A stretch of 64,000 bases of DNA. It comes from UBA1765 sp045615885 (GTDB lineage Bacteria > Fibrobacterota > Fibrobacteria > Fibrobacterales > Fibrobacteraceae). Below are positions 25,324 to 33,092 of the stretch, piece by piece. Where the stretch lies: the NCBI GenBank assembly GCA_045615885.1, contig JAZLFR010000046.1:42020-106019 (forward strand). The letters run 5' to 3'. How positions within the stretch are numbered: position 1 is the first letter of the stretch; every line of letters begins with the position of its first letter. Both the position numbers and the translations under genes were made by a program. The notes under the pieces were generated by a model, which saw nothing but the letters and a program-made list of their open reading frames with translations, was not told where the DNA came from and searched no databases.

Positions 25324-25788
25324 ATGCATCTTTCTGATAGATTTGTCGACAACAGCATCATTATCAACTCCAGCTCCACCGACAAAGAAAGCATATTGAA
25401 CGAAATGGTAGATGCCCTTTGCAGCGCCTACCAGCTTAAGGATCATGACGACATCCTTGACGCCGTCCTCGCCCGCGAAAAGTCCAGATCCACCGGTATC
25501 GGTTGTGGCCTCGCAATCCCGCACGCAAAAGTGGAAAAGGTCGATCGCATGTGCATCGCCGCAGCGACCGTCAAGAACGGCATCGAATTCGACTCCCTCG
25601 ACGGCGAAGACGTAAACCTCCTGATTCTCATCGTGAGCCCAGAAAACACAGTCGGACCGCACCTCAAGGCCCTCTCCTCCGTCAGCCGCCTCTTAGCCGA
25701 TGGTTCCGTGCGCCAGGACTTGATTGATTCCAAGACCCCGGAAGAATTCCTGAACATTCTCAAGAAAGCCGAAGATAAGTATCTGTAA
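25324..25788 (+). CDS. PTS IIA-like nitrogen/sugar regulatory protein (PtsN family)
   Basis: The 154-residue protein is a single fructose/mannitol-type EIIA domain. The phosphorylated His lies in GCGLAIPHAKVEKVDRM, preceded by the conserved RSTGIG stretch, and the core has LLILIVSPENTVGPHLKALS. Stand-alone proteins of this kind either phosphorylate a sugar permease or act as the regulatory EIIA-Ntr (PtsN). No PTS permease is next to it, which favours a regulatory role; this is inference. A tRNA-Val gene follows. Confidence 0.85.
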   Translation: MHLSDRFVDNSIIINSSSTDKESILNEMVDALCSAYQLKDHDDILDAVLAREKSRSTGIGCGLAIPHAKVEKVDRMCIAAATVKNGIEFDSLDGEDVNLLILIVSPENTVGPHLKALSSVSRLLADGSVRQDLIDSKTPEEFLNILKKAEDKYL

Positions 25789-25792
25789 TCCC

Positions 25793-25821
25793 TTGACGGC
25801 AAACCATTGATTTTATATCTT
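25793..25821 (+). promoter_or_regulatory. Sigma-70-type promoter of tRNA-Val
   Basis: TTGACG (25793-25798), 17 nt and TATCTT (25816-25821), placed 12 nt before the tRNA. It overlaps the end of the PTS IIA region. Confidence 0.65.
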
Positions 25822-25832
25822 TGGCTTCGCAA

Positions 25833-25907
25833 GGTCGATTAGCTCAGTTGGTTTAGAGCGCTGCTTTCACACGGCAGAGGTCATTGGTTCGAATCCAATA
25901 TCGACCA
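25833..25907 (+). tRNA. tRNA-Val (anticodon CAC)
   Basis: The cloverleaf is complete. The acceptor GGTCGAT pairs with ATCGACC, and the D arm is GCTC/GAGC. The anticodon stem CTGCT/GGCAG carries loop TTCACAC with anticodon CAC. The T arm is ATTGG/CCAAT with loop TTCGAAT. The discriminator is A. The 3' CCA is not encoded (ACTA follows), so it must be added by a CCA-adding enzyme. It decodes GUG. Confidence 0.95.
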
Positions 25908-25917
25908 CTAAGTTAAA

Positions 25918-25943
25918 AGTTCCGGTACCCGGGACTTTTTTTG
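25918..25943 (+). terminator. Rho-independent terminator of tRNA-Val
   Basis: AAGTTCCGG / CCGGGACTT around a short TAC loop, followed by seven T's. Confidence 0.85.
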
Positions 25944-25977
25944 TACCCATTTTTCAAGCCCTTTTCCGGGAAGCTAT

Positions 25978-26862
25978 ATGTCCAAAACCAGTGAACAGTA
26001 CAGAGTCGATTGGCTCGCCGCCGACTTGAAACGCGATGAGGGCTTGGTGGAACCAGCCGAAGTCAAGGCATTCAAAAATATTCCGTACAGCGGTTTCGGG
26101 GAATGGACGACCCTTGATCTGTACAAGCCAGGCACCGTAGCAGAAAAGCTCCCCGTAATCATTTCGGTGCACGGAGGTGCCTTCGTATATGGCTCCAAGG
26201 AAGTGTACAAGTTCTACCTGATGGACCTTGCGCGCCGCGGCTTTGCAACCGTCAATTTCAATTACAGGCTCGCTCCGGAATACCAGTTCCCGGCAGCGCT
26301 AGAAGACACGAATGCGGTCATCGAATGGGTATTGCAGCATGCCGAAGAATACGGCCTGGACACAAGCCGCATCTTTATGCTCGGCGACTCTGCCGGAGCA
26401 AACTACGCAGCACTCTACACCGCCCTCTGCATAAATCCCGATTATAGAAAACAGGTGGAAGCCTTTGCAGGTAAAACACTCGCCGTCGCAAATTTCAAGC
26501 CACGCGCACTCGCGCTGAACTGCGGCGTCTATGACCTTACAGAGGAAGCTGGCCGCCGCGTAGATACAATGCAGGACATGTTCGGCGAACGCGTAAGCGA
26601 AGGCGTAAAGCTATTGAATGCCATAGACTGCATAACGGCCGCTTTCCCGCCCTGCTATGTAATGAGCGGGCACTACGACTTTTTGAAAGCCCACGCCCCC
26701 ATGATGGACGAGGCTCTGGCAAGGCTCGGCGTTGCTCACAAAACAAAAATCTACGGTTCTGAAGAAACAAGAGAAATTGCACACGTGTTCCACTTGAACA
26801 TGCGCTCGGCCATTGCAAAACAATGCAACGACGACGAATGCGATTTCTTTAAGGGAATCTAG
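25978..26862 (+). CDS. Alpha/beta hydrolase, HSL-type esterase
   Basis: The 294-residue enzyme has the oxyanion motif VHGGAFVYG, the nucleophile elbow MLGDSAGANY, and a downstream Asp and His (SGHYDFLKAH and EIAHVFHLNM). This is the hormone-sensitive lipase/carboxylesterase group. It has no signal peptide, so it is cytosolic. Possible substrates are acetyl or feruloyl esters released from plant cell walls, or other short esters; I cannot tell which. Its stop overlaps the stop of the convergent vsr gene by 4 nt. Confidence 0.82.
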   Translation: MSKTSEQYRVDWLAADLKRDEGLVEPAEVKAFKNIPYSGFGEWTTLDLYKPGTVAEKLPVIISVHGGAFVYGSKEVYKFYLMDLARRGFATVNFNYRLAPEYQFPAALEDTNAVIEWVLQHAEEYGLDTSRIFMLGDSAGANYAALYTALCINPDYRKQVEAFAGKTLAVANFKPRALALNCGVYDLTEEAGRRVDTMQDMFGERVSEGVKLLNAIDCITAAFPPCYVMSGHYDFLKAHAPMMDEALARLGVAHKTKIYGSEETREIAHVFHLNMRSAIAKQCNDDECDFFKGI

Positions 26863-27305
26863 ATTTCAATGCGTTCCTCGTCGCCCTTGATGAATGCGGC
26901 GAGGCGCTCAATGACTTGCTCCGTAGGCATGTTCCCCCTGCCAGCGACGGAACATTCCCATACGCACGCTACGCGAAAGCCCTGCAGCAAAAGTTCATGT
27001 TGCACCTTCATGTCGCGCACAATGTTGTTTGTGAACTTGCTGTTCCAAAAATTTTGATTGCTTTTGGGGCGGCTCGTAAACTTGCAGCCGTGCTGGTGCC
27101 AAAAGCAGCCGTTGATAAAAATGGCGACTCCGTAGCGAGTCAACACAAGGTCCGGCGAGCCAGGCAGATCCCTACGATACAGCCTGTAGCGGAACCCCAA
27201 TTTAAAAAGAGCACGACGCACCAAAAGCTCGGGCGTCGTGTTCTTTGAGTGAATCGCGCTCATCATCTGTGAGCGCGAAAGCGGTTTTCTTTTGCGTTTT
27301 GCCAC
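26859..27305 (-). CDS. vsr: Very short patch repair endonuclease (Vsr)
   Basis: Vsr nicks DNA next to T:G mismatches left by deamination of 5-methylcytosine. The 148-residue protein has the N-terminal MMSAIHSKNTTPE, the catalytic region LPGSPDLVLTRYGVAIFING, and the zinc-binding CFWHQHGCKF segment. It starts at GTG 27305, which shares its last base with the lysC stop (TAGTG), so translation is probably coupled to lysC. Vsr usually travels with a 5-cytosine methyltransferase; none is present in this window. Confidence 0.92.
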   Translation of the reverse strand: MAKRKRKPLSRSQMMSAIHSKNTTPELLVRRALFKLGFRYRLYRRDLPGSPDLVLTRYGVAIFINGCFWHQHGCKFTSRPKSNQNFWNSKFTNNIVRDMKVQHELLLQGFRVACVWECSVAGRGNMPTEQVIERLAAFIKGDEERIEI

Positions 27306-28624
27306 TACTTCACGAAGGCGTTGTAAATGGAGCGGATAGCCTTTTCGGTATCAGCTTCGTCAACGCCGGTGATGATGTTGATCTGCGAAGAACCCTGGTC
27401 GATGATTCGAACGTTCACCTGGTTGTCTGCAAGAGCGGTAAAGAGCTTTGCGGCAACGCCGATCTTGTTAGTCATGCCATGGCCAACCGTTGCGATAAGG
27501 CTAATGCCCTTGAAGATCTTGATGCGATCCGGGTGCATCTGCTGGGAAAGGTCTTCGATCACCGTGTTCTCGACAGCTTCAAGGCGCTTGGTATCTACGA
27601 CAATGCTCATGGAGTCGATTGCGCTCGGGCAAAGTTCGTAAGGAATGCCTTCGCCTTCAAGGACTGCAAGCACGCGACGGCCAAAACCAACTTCCTTGTT
27701 CATCATGGACTTTTCGATGTAGATCATCGAGAAGCCCTTGCGGCCTGCAACGCCAGTGATGGCGAGCTTGGTGGATTCCGGAGTAGGTCCAATGATGGTA
27801 CCCGGATCCTGCGGGCGGTTGGTGTTGCGGATGTTGATAGGAATCTTCTTTGCACGGCAAGGAGCAATGGATTCGTCGTGAAGAACGCTTGCGCCGGAGT
27901 AGGCAAGTTCGCGAATTTCGCGATAGCTCACATATTCGATCGGGAGCGGATTTTCGACGATGCGCGGGTCTGCCATGAGCATGCCAGAAACATCGGTCCA
28001 GTTTTCATACTTTTCGGCATCGATTGCATTTGCAAGGATAGCGCCGGTAATGTCGGAACCACCACGGCTAAAGGTCTTGAGTTCGCCGCGAAGGTTGGAA
28101 CCATAGAAACCAGGAAGCACGTAGAGTGCATTTTCGTCAGAAAGAGTCTTTGCAATTGTTTCGTAGCTTGCAGAAGAAATGCGATACTTTTCGTCAAAAG
28201 AAATGATCGGGTACGCATCTACAAACTTGGCACCAAGATATTCTGCCATCACGCGGGCGCTCAAGTATTCGCCACGGCTCACGAGGTAGTCTGTAGTCAC
28301 ATTTTCTACATCGTTCTTGAGCTGGTTTTCGAGAGCGTCGAGGTCTTCGTTCACCTTGGTATTCAAGCCGAGGTCAGCACAGATTTCAAGGTAACGGTTG
28401 CGAATCAAGTTCCACGGTTCAGAAAAGTCGAGGTGCTTGGAAGCAAGGTCGAATGTGGAATAAAGAAGGTCGGTGAGCTTGGTTTCTTTCGGGTTGCGCT
28501 TACCTGGGGCAGAGACAACCACGACGCGACGCTTCGGGTCGGCAGAAACGATATCTTTGATTTTTTTGAACTGGCCAGCATCAGCAACGGAGCTGCCACC
28601 GAACTTACATACAATTCTAGACAT
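27305..28624 (-). CDS. lysC: Aspartate kinase
   Basis: This 439-residue enzyme phosphorylates aspartate, the entry step to lysine, threonine and methionine. ATG 28624 gives the standard N-terminus MSRIVCKFGGSSVADAGQF. The kinase domain continues with VVVVSAPGKR and SRGGSDITGA. The C-terminus carries two ACT domains (VAGRKGFSMIYIEKSMM and LIATVGHGMTNKIGVAAKLF), implying feedback control by an amino acid end product. The gene stands with vsr, which starts in its stop codon. Confidence 0.93.
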   Translation of the reverse strand: MSRIVCKFGGSSVADAGQFKKIKDIVSADPKRRVVVVSAPGKRNPKETKLTDLLYSTFDLASKHLDFSEPWNLIRNRYLEICADLGLNTKVNEDLDALENQLKNDVENVTTDYLVSRGEYLSARVMAEYLGAKFVDAYPIISFDEKYRISSASYETIAKTLSDENALYVLPGFYGSNLRGELKTFSRGGSDITGAILANAIDAEKYENWTDVSGMLMADPRIVENPLPIEYVSYREIRELAYSGASVLHDESIAPCRAKKIPINIRNTNRPQDPGTIIGPTPESTKLAITGVAGRKGFSMIYIEKSMMNKEVGFGRRVLAVLEGEGIPYELCPSAIDSMSIVVDTKRLEAVENTVIEDLSQQMHPDRIKIFKGISLIATVGHGMTNKIGVAAKLFTALADNQVNVRIIDQGSSQINIITGVDEADTEKAIRSIYNAFVK

Positions 28625-28794
28625 TTTTATCCTTCGGGCCGCCCGATCTCTCAACTCTGAACCATTCAGCCCAAGCCTACAAATCTAGAGCCAGCCACCT
28701 GAAAATTAGACCCCGTTTGTAAACTTTACCGGGGTTTTGTAAAAATAGCAATAAAACACTGCCTAAAATTGCGAAAAAAGCGTTTCTAATCAAA

Positions 28795-29721
28795 ATGAAG
28801 TTTCTTTTAAGGCATGGTATGCAAAATTTTAAAGAATTATTGAAAATCGCCGCGCGTTCCGACATCCCTGTACTGATTCTAGGCGAGTCTGGAGTCGGCA
28901 AGGAAGTCGCTGCAAGAAGCCTGCACGAGCAGAGCCCCCGAAGTGCAGGCCCCTTCATTGCGCTCAACTGCGGAGCGATACCCTCAACGCTTGCAGAAAG
29001 CATTTTAGAGGGAGCAGAACGCGGAGCATTCACCGGCGCAGTAACGAGCCGACCGGGCGTAGTCCGGGCAGCACACGGCGGCACACTATTTCTCGACGAA
29101 ATCGGAGAACTCCCCCTGCAAAGCCAGGCTAGGCTCCTGCGCATTCTGCAAGAAAAGAAGGTTCTCCCAGTGGGTGCTCACCAGGAGGTCGCCGTAAACT
29201 TCCGTTTGGTATGCGCAACGCACCGCAACTTGCAACGCCTTGTGCAACAGGGCACATTTCGCGAAGACCTGTTCTTTCGTCTGAACGTCTTCCCGGTCAG
29301 GGTGCCGCCGCTCCGCGAGCGCCTGGACGAATTTGCAAGCATCGCAAACGACCTGTGGGAACGCATCTCGCAAGAAAGCACATACTGCGACAATCGTAAG
29401 CCTCTTTCAAATGCAGAAATCCAAGCGCTAGAACATTTTGACTGGCCAGGCAATATACGACAGCTGAAAAACGTTCTGGAGCGCTACCACCTGCTCAAAG
29501 ACAACAACATCAAAATCCATTCGCTGCTCTCGGAAGAAAGCGTGCAGTATAACTTTGAAGAGCCTAAAAGCTCAAGGCGCAAAACGCCAACAATCGACAT
29601 TTTGCTAGAAACGCTAAAAGCATGCCACAACAACAAGGCACGCGCTGCCAAAAAACTGGGCATAAGCCGCGGCTGCCTCTGCTACCAGCTGAAAAAAGCA
29701 GAAAATGAGGATAGAAATTAG
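28795..29721 (+). CDS. Sigma-54-dependent activator without sensory domain
   Basis: The 308-residue protein is essentially the AAA+ core plus a DNA-binding tail. It has Walker A GESGVGKE, the sigma-54 contact loop GAFTGA, Walker B GGTLFLDEIGEL, arginine fingers (FREDLFFRLNVFP) and the PWGN-like DWPGNIRQLKN. A Fis-type HTH ends it (ARAAKKLGISRGCLCYQLKK). No receiver, GAF or PAS domain is present, so activity may be constitutive or set by a partner. The loop before GAFTGA reads ESILEGAERGAFTGA. A second ATG at 28819 has AAGG upstream and may be the true start. It activates RpoN promoters, but the targets are unknown. Confidence 0.87.
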   Translation: MKFLLRHGMQNFKELLKIAARSDIPVLILGESGVGKEVAARSLHEQSPRSAGPFIALNCGAIPSTLAESILEGAERGAFTGAVTSRPGVVRAAHGGTLFLDEIGELPLQSQARLLRILQEKKVLPVGAHQEVAVNFRLVCATHRNLQRLVQQGTFREDLFFRLNVFPVRVPPLRERLDEFASIANDLWERISQESTYCDNRKPLSNAEIQALEHFDWPGNIRQLKNVLERYHLLKDNNIKIHSLLSEESVQYNFEEPKSSRRKTPTIDILLETLKACHNNKARAAKKLGISRGCLCYQLKKAENEDRN

Positions 29722-30270
29722 TAGTCAGTGAGAGGAGTCAGGAATTAGTTGGCTGTCGGCTGTAGGATGTCGACTGAAAAGAAGACAGAAAACAGAAGAC
29801 AGAAGACATAGGAAGACATAAGACGGAAGACTGAAGAAATTGTAGCTTACCGTGTCTTGGCGAGCGAAGCGCGGCCATCCAGGGCTGCATTCTGGATTAC
29901 TTCGCGTTGCTCGTAATGACAAAATCAGATGCAAGAAAGAACGCGCACGAAGCGAACAAAGCGTATGCTAGCATAAACATTTTGCGAGCGAATAGCCTCT
30001 ATGGCGAAGCCATGAATGCGCCCGAAATGAGGATAGCGAAAATAAACTTGTTTATTTTTCATTATCCGAATGAGTAGCCTCTATGGCGAAGCCATGAAAA
30101 CAGAGGACTGAAGATAGTAGGAAGACGGAAGTTAGTAACTAACAACTAGTGACTAATGACCAGAAAAACAAACACTTTTTTGCCATGCACAACTTTTTTC
30201 CGTATTCAATATCTATTTTATTTTTGTAAGTTATTAAATGAAGAGTTGATTTTTATCAAAGGCACAAAAA
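29722..30270. repeat. Long repeat-rich spacer before pta
   Basis: There is no gene in this 550-bp spacer. It contains GAGGAGTCAGGAATTAG and GAAGACAGAAAACAGAAGAC-type repeats (29725-29835), then two REP-like elements (29853-29880 and 29894-29921). A 23-bp direct repeat TAGCCTCTATGGCGAAGCCATGA occurs at 29993 and 30075, each with the palindrome ATGGCGAAGCCAT. A perfect inverted repeat AAAATAAAC/GTTTATTTT spans 30039-30058. The pta promoter must lie near the right end, where TTGCCA and TATTCA are 17 nt apart. Confidence 0.6.
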
Positions 30271-30271
30271 A

Positions 30272-31723
30272 ATGAAACGTACATATCTCGTAGTTCCTGT
30301 GGGAACAGATTCCAAGGCTGCTGAAGTCGCAGCAAACATGCTCGCAACAGCAGAAAAGTCCGGCAAGGCAGTCAGCACAACGCTCTTCTGCGAAAAGTGC
30401 ATTGCACACGCCAAAAAGGAATTTGCAAAGGGCAACGCTGCGGTTGTCATGGAAAACAAAGTCCTTGAATTTTTCGAAAAGACCGAAGGCGCAGAAATCG
30501 CAATCGTCACCGGCGTAGAAACTCCAGAAAATCCATGCTTTGCCCGCAAGCTGAACGAATCTCTCGCCCTCGCACTTGATGCAAGCGTAGTTCTTGCAAC
30601 TGGCAACGCAGAAGACGCAGAACTTGCAGCAGCAGAACTTGCAGACGCACGCGTTCGCGTAGTATTCGCAGCAACCCCGGCAGACGCAAGTGCAAAACTT
30701 GCTGAAGACCTTGCGAAAGTTGCTCCGGAACACAAGATTTCCCAGGCAGAATTCCGCGCAAACCTCCTGAAGCAGGCAAGCGCAAATGTAAAGCGCATCG
30801 TTCTCCCGGAAGGTGCAGAACCGCGCACCATTCAGGCCGCAATCCTTGCTTTCGAACGCAAGATCGCAGTTCCTGTCCTTCTTGGCAAGCGCGACGAAAT
30901 CGAGGCAACGGCAGCAAAGCTCGGCCTCGCCATTCCGGCCGGCCTCGAAATCATCGAAGTCAACGAAGCCTCTGCACAAAAGTATGTACCGACTCTCGTG
31001 GAACTCCGCAAGTCCAAGGGCATGACCGAAGAACAGGCAAAGGCAGCACTTGCTGACAATGTCATGCTCGGCACCATGATGCTCAAGATGGACGAAGTTG
31101 ACGGCCTCGTAAGCGGTGCAATCCACTCCACCGCAGACACGCTCCGCCCAGCTCTTCAGGTCATCAAGACCGCCCCAGGCGTCAAGTCCGTCAGTTCCGT
31201 ATTCTTCATGTGCATGCCAGACCAGACTTACGTCTATGGCGACTGCGCAATCAACTTGAACCCGACCGCTGAAGAACTCGCAGGCATTGCGCTCCAGTGC
31301 GATGACACCGCCAAGACATTCGGCCTTCCAAGCCGCGTAGCAATGCTCAGCTACAGCACGATCAACAGCGGCAAGGGCCCAGACGCAGACCTCGTCAAGG
31401 AAGCAACTGCAATTGCAAAGGCCGCCCGCCCAGAAATGGCAATCGATGGCCCGCTCCAGTACGACGCAGCAACAGTCCCGAGCGTAGGCTGCCTTAAGGC
31501 TCCTAACAGCGCCGTTGCAGGCAAGGCAACCGTATTCGTGTTCCCGAGCCTTTCTGCCGGCAACATCGGCTACAAGGCAGTACAGCGCAGCGCAACAAAT
31601 GTTATCGCAGTCGGTCCGATGCTCCAGGGCCTTGCAAAGCCAGTAAACGACCTTAGCCGTGGTGCCCTTGTGGAAGACATCGTCTACACAATCGCCCTCA
31701 CAGCAATCCAGGCTCAAAAGTAA
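30272..31723 (+). CDS. pta: Phosphate acetyltransferase
   Basis: Pta converts acetyl-CoA and phosphate to acetyl phosphate, which acetate kinase turns into acetate and ATP; acetate is a fermentation product of Fibrobacter. The 483-residue protein has a short N-terminal region (about 1-150) and a full PTA_PTB catalytic domain. That domain shows VKRIVLPEGAEPRTIQAA, the GLVSGAIHSTADTLRPALQ motif, SSVFFMCMPD and DGPLQYDAA. It is shorter than the 700-residue E. coli form because the P-loop DRTGG part is reduced. No ackA is adjacent. Very biased codon use suggests high expression. Confidence 0.92.
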   Translation: MKRTYLVVPVGTDSKAAEVAANMLATAEKSGKAVSTTLFCEKCIAHAKKEFAKGNAAVVMENKVLEFFEKTEGAEIAIVTGVETPENPCFARKLNESLALALDASVVLATGNAEDAELAAAELADARVRVVFAATPADASAKLAEDLAKVAPEHKISQAEFRANLLKQASANVKRIVLPEGAEPRTIQAAILAFERKIAVPVLLGKRDEIEATAAKLGLAIPAGLEIIEVNEASAQKYVPTLVELRKSKGMTEEQAKAALADNVMLGTMMLKMDEVDGLVSGAIHSTADTLRPALQVIKTAPGVKSVSSVFFMCMPDQTYVYGDCAINLNPTAEELAGIALQCDDTAKTFGLPSRVAMLSYSTINSGKGPDADLVKEATAIAKAARPEMAIDGPLQYDAATVPSVGCLKAPNSAVAGKATVFVFPSLSAGNIGYKAVQRSATNVIAVGPMLQGLAKPVNDLSRGALVEDIVYTIALTAIQAQK

Positions 31724-31771
31724 AACAGAACGCATACTGTTTAGATGCAGGATTTTCATTTCCTGCGCAAA

Positions 31772-31800
31772 GCGTCCGGAGGTGAACCTCCGGACGCCTT
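31772..31800. terminator. Strong hairpin between convergent genes
   Basis: GCGTCCGGAGG (31772-31782) / CCTCCGGACGC (31787-31797) with loop TGAA. It lies between the convergent pta and TPR-like genes and probably terminates both, although the T tract is weak. Confidence 0.6.
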
Positions 31801-31822
31801 TGTCTACAGAGCCAAAGTAGCT

Positions 31823-32587
31823 TTACTTCAGCTTCTTTTGTACTTCCTTTATGTGCCAGCGGGCACGCTTGTCTTCAAGCGTAAAGTCCTTGCGCACGGG
31901 CAACGCAAGGCCCTTGTCAATAGCCTTTCTAGCTTCGTCATAACGTTTTTCTTCGGCAAAAAAATCGGCCAGAAAGTAATAGTTGTACGGATCCTTCGGA
32001 TTCTGCTTTACGGCCATGTTCAAATACTTTTCGGCAAGCTTTTTGTCTGGCCAAGAAAGCACAAACGGCACATACGGCAAAATGGCATGGGCGCGACCAA
32101 GGAACTGGTAGTCACCGGCACTGTCGGCCAAATCGCGGGCACGGCCGGCAACGCCATTCTTCACGGAAGCAAGTGCCCCGGCATTATTGCCCCACATGGA
32201 ATATACGGTTGCATAGAGGCTCGTGAGCTGCTTGTTTTTAGGGTAGCGCGCATGCAGCGTGTCGCCAAGCAATTTCAACTTTACGACAAACTTTTCGCGT
32301 TCCTCCTTGCCCTTGCAGGCAAAACGGATTCTAAAATATTCCGCCTTGTAAACACCGAGGGCGGCGGCTTCGCCAAGCTCCTTGTCATTCAATATGGAGC
32401 GGTATGCGGCAATCGCCTTGTCGATGCGAGCCCTGTTCGCCTTGTCTCCATTGGCTCCGTCGGCCCTGTGCTTGTAGCAGGAATCGGCAAAGTGCAGCGC
32501 CTGCTGCGGAGTTGCCGTAGCAGGTAATTCATTCGCCGCAGCAAAAGAGGCCACGACAAAAAGCAATAGCAATATCAAGCATCTCAT
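31823..32587 (-). CDS. Exported TPR-like protein
   Basis: The 254-residue protein has a signal peptide (MRCLILLLLFVVASFAAANE) and helical repeats resembling TPRs. One is near residues 55-80 (ARIDKAIAAYRSILNDKELG) and another near 190-225 (AEKYLNMAVKQNPKDPYNYY, then LADFFAEEKRYDEARKAIDK). The central part (LYATVYSMWGNNAGALASVK) is reminiscent of the TatT component of TRAP transporters, but I cannot confirm this. It probably acts in the periplasm as an adaptor. It stands alone and converges on pta. Confidence 0.6.
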   Translation of the reverse strand: MRCLILLLLFVVASFAAANELPATATPQQALHFADSCYKHRADGANGDKANRARIDKAIAAYRSILNDKELGEAAALGVYKAEYFRIRFACKGKEEREKFVVKLKLLGDTLHARYPKNKQLTSLYATVYSMWGNNAGALASVKNGVAGRARDLADSAGDYQFLGRAHAILPYVPFVLSWPDKKLAEKYLNMAVKQNPKDPYNYYFLADFFAEEKRYDEARKAIDKGLALPVRKDFTLEDKRARWHIKEVQKKLK

Positions 32588-32639
32588 GTGCTTGAAACTA
32601 TATTAAAAAAATGCAAGAGGCAAGTATTTACTACAGCGC

Positions 32640-32853
32640 CAAGGGCTGGAAAGTAGGAATCAGGAGTCAGTGACAGGAGTCAGGAATCAGGAATCAGTAG
32701 GAAGACGGAAGACAGAAGTTAGTAACTAATAACCAACAACTAATAACCAACTCAGTCGACAGAGATCAGCCTACTGCCAACAACACTGGAAAATAACAAT
32801 CCTCTCTCGTCTTTCGTCTTTCGTCTTTTGTCTAACCCCTAGCCCCTAGATCC
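32640..32853. repeat. Intergenic repeats including an inverted copy of a ~100-bp element
   Basis: GGAATCAGGAGTCAGTGACAGGAGTC and GAAGACGGAAGACAGAAG units (32650-32720) are followed by TAGTAACTAATAACCAACAAC. The rest (32753-32853) is the reverse complement of the element found twice at 40495-40705. It includes CAGTCGAC, TGGAAAATAACAATCCTCT, CGTCTTTCGTCTTTCGTC and CCCCTAGATCC. Confidence 0.65.
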
Positions 32854-32859
32854 TTAATT

Positions 32860-33003
32860 CTACACCTTCCAGCTTTGGAGCAGCTTGTTGAGCTGTGCGA
32901 TGCGGGCCTTTTCTTCGTCGGTACCGTGGAATGCCTTAAAGAGCAAATTACGATATTCCATTAAAGCAGTTCTAATAAGAATTTTTTCTTCTTTTTTCAG
33001 CAT
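32860..33003 (-). CDS. Small protein of 47 residues, unknown function
   Basis: An ATG at 33003 opens 47 codons ending in TAG at 32862-32860. The leader reads GTTGAGGTTCAATAT, with GAGG nine bases before the start. The peptide starts MLKKEEKILIRTALMEYRNL and ends with AQLNKLLQSWKV. It is charged and helical, with no signal or membrane segment. I do not recognise it. It lies upstream of a repeat cluster and downstream of the pfk stop, on the same strand as pfk. Confidence 0.55.
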   Translation of the reverse strand: MLKKEEKILIRTALMEYRNLLFKAFHGTDEEKARIAQLNKLLQSWKV

Positions 33004-33092
33004 ATATTGAACCTCAACGCAAAGCGTTACCAGGATTTACCAAATTATCGGAAAGCAGGGAACTAGCAAACCCTAGTTCCCGCAGCTTCAAT

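Noticed and set aside
27245..28660. Long plus-strand frame opposite lysC (471 codons)
   Set aside because: Antisense artefact of the same codon bias; lysC has all aspartate kinase motifs.
28700..28745. Possible lysine riboswitch or attenuator upstream of lysC
   Set aside because: There is an ACCCCG...CGGGGT hairpin, but no L-box core and too little leader sequence.
30218..31759. 513-codon minus-strand frame opposite pta
   Set aside because: Antisense artefact; Cys-rich composition and no motifs.
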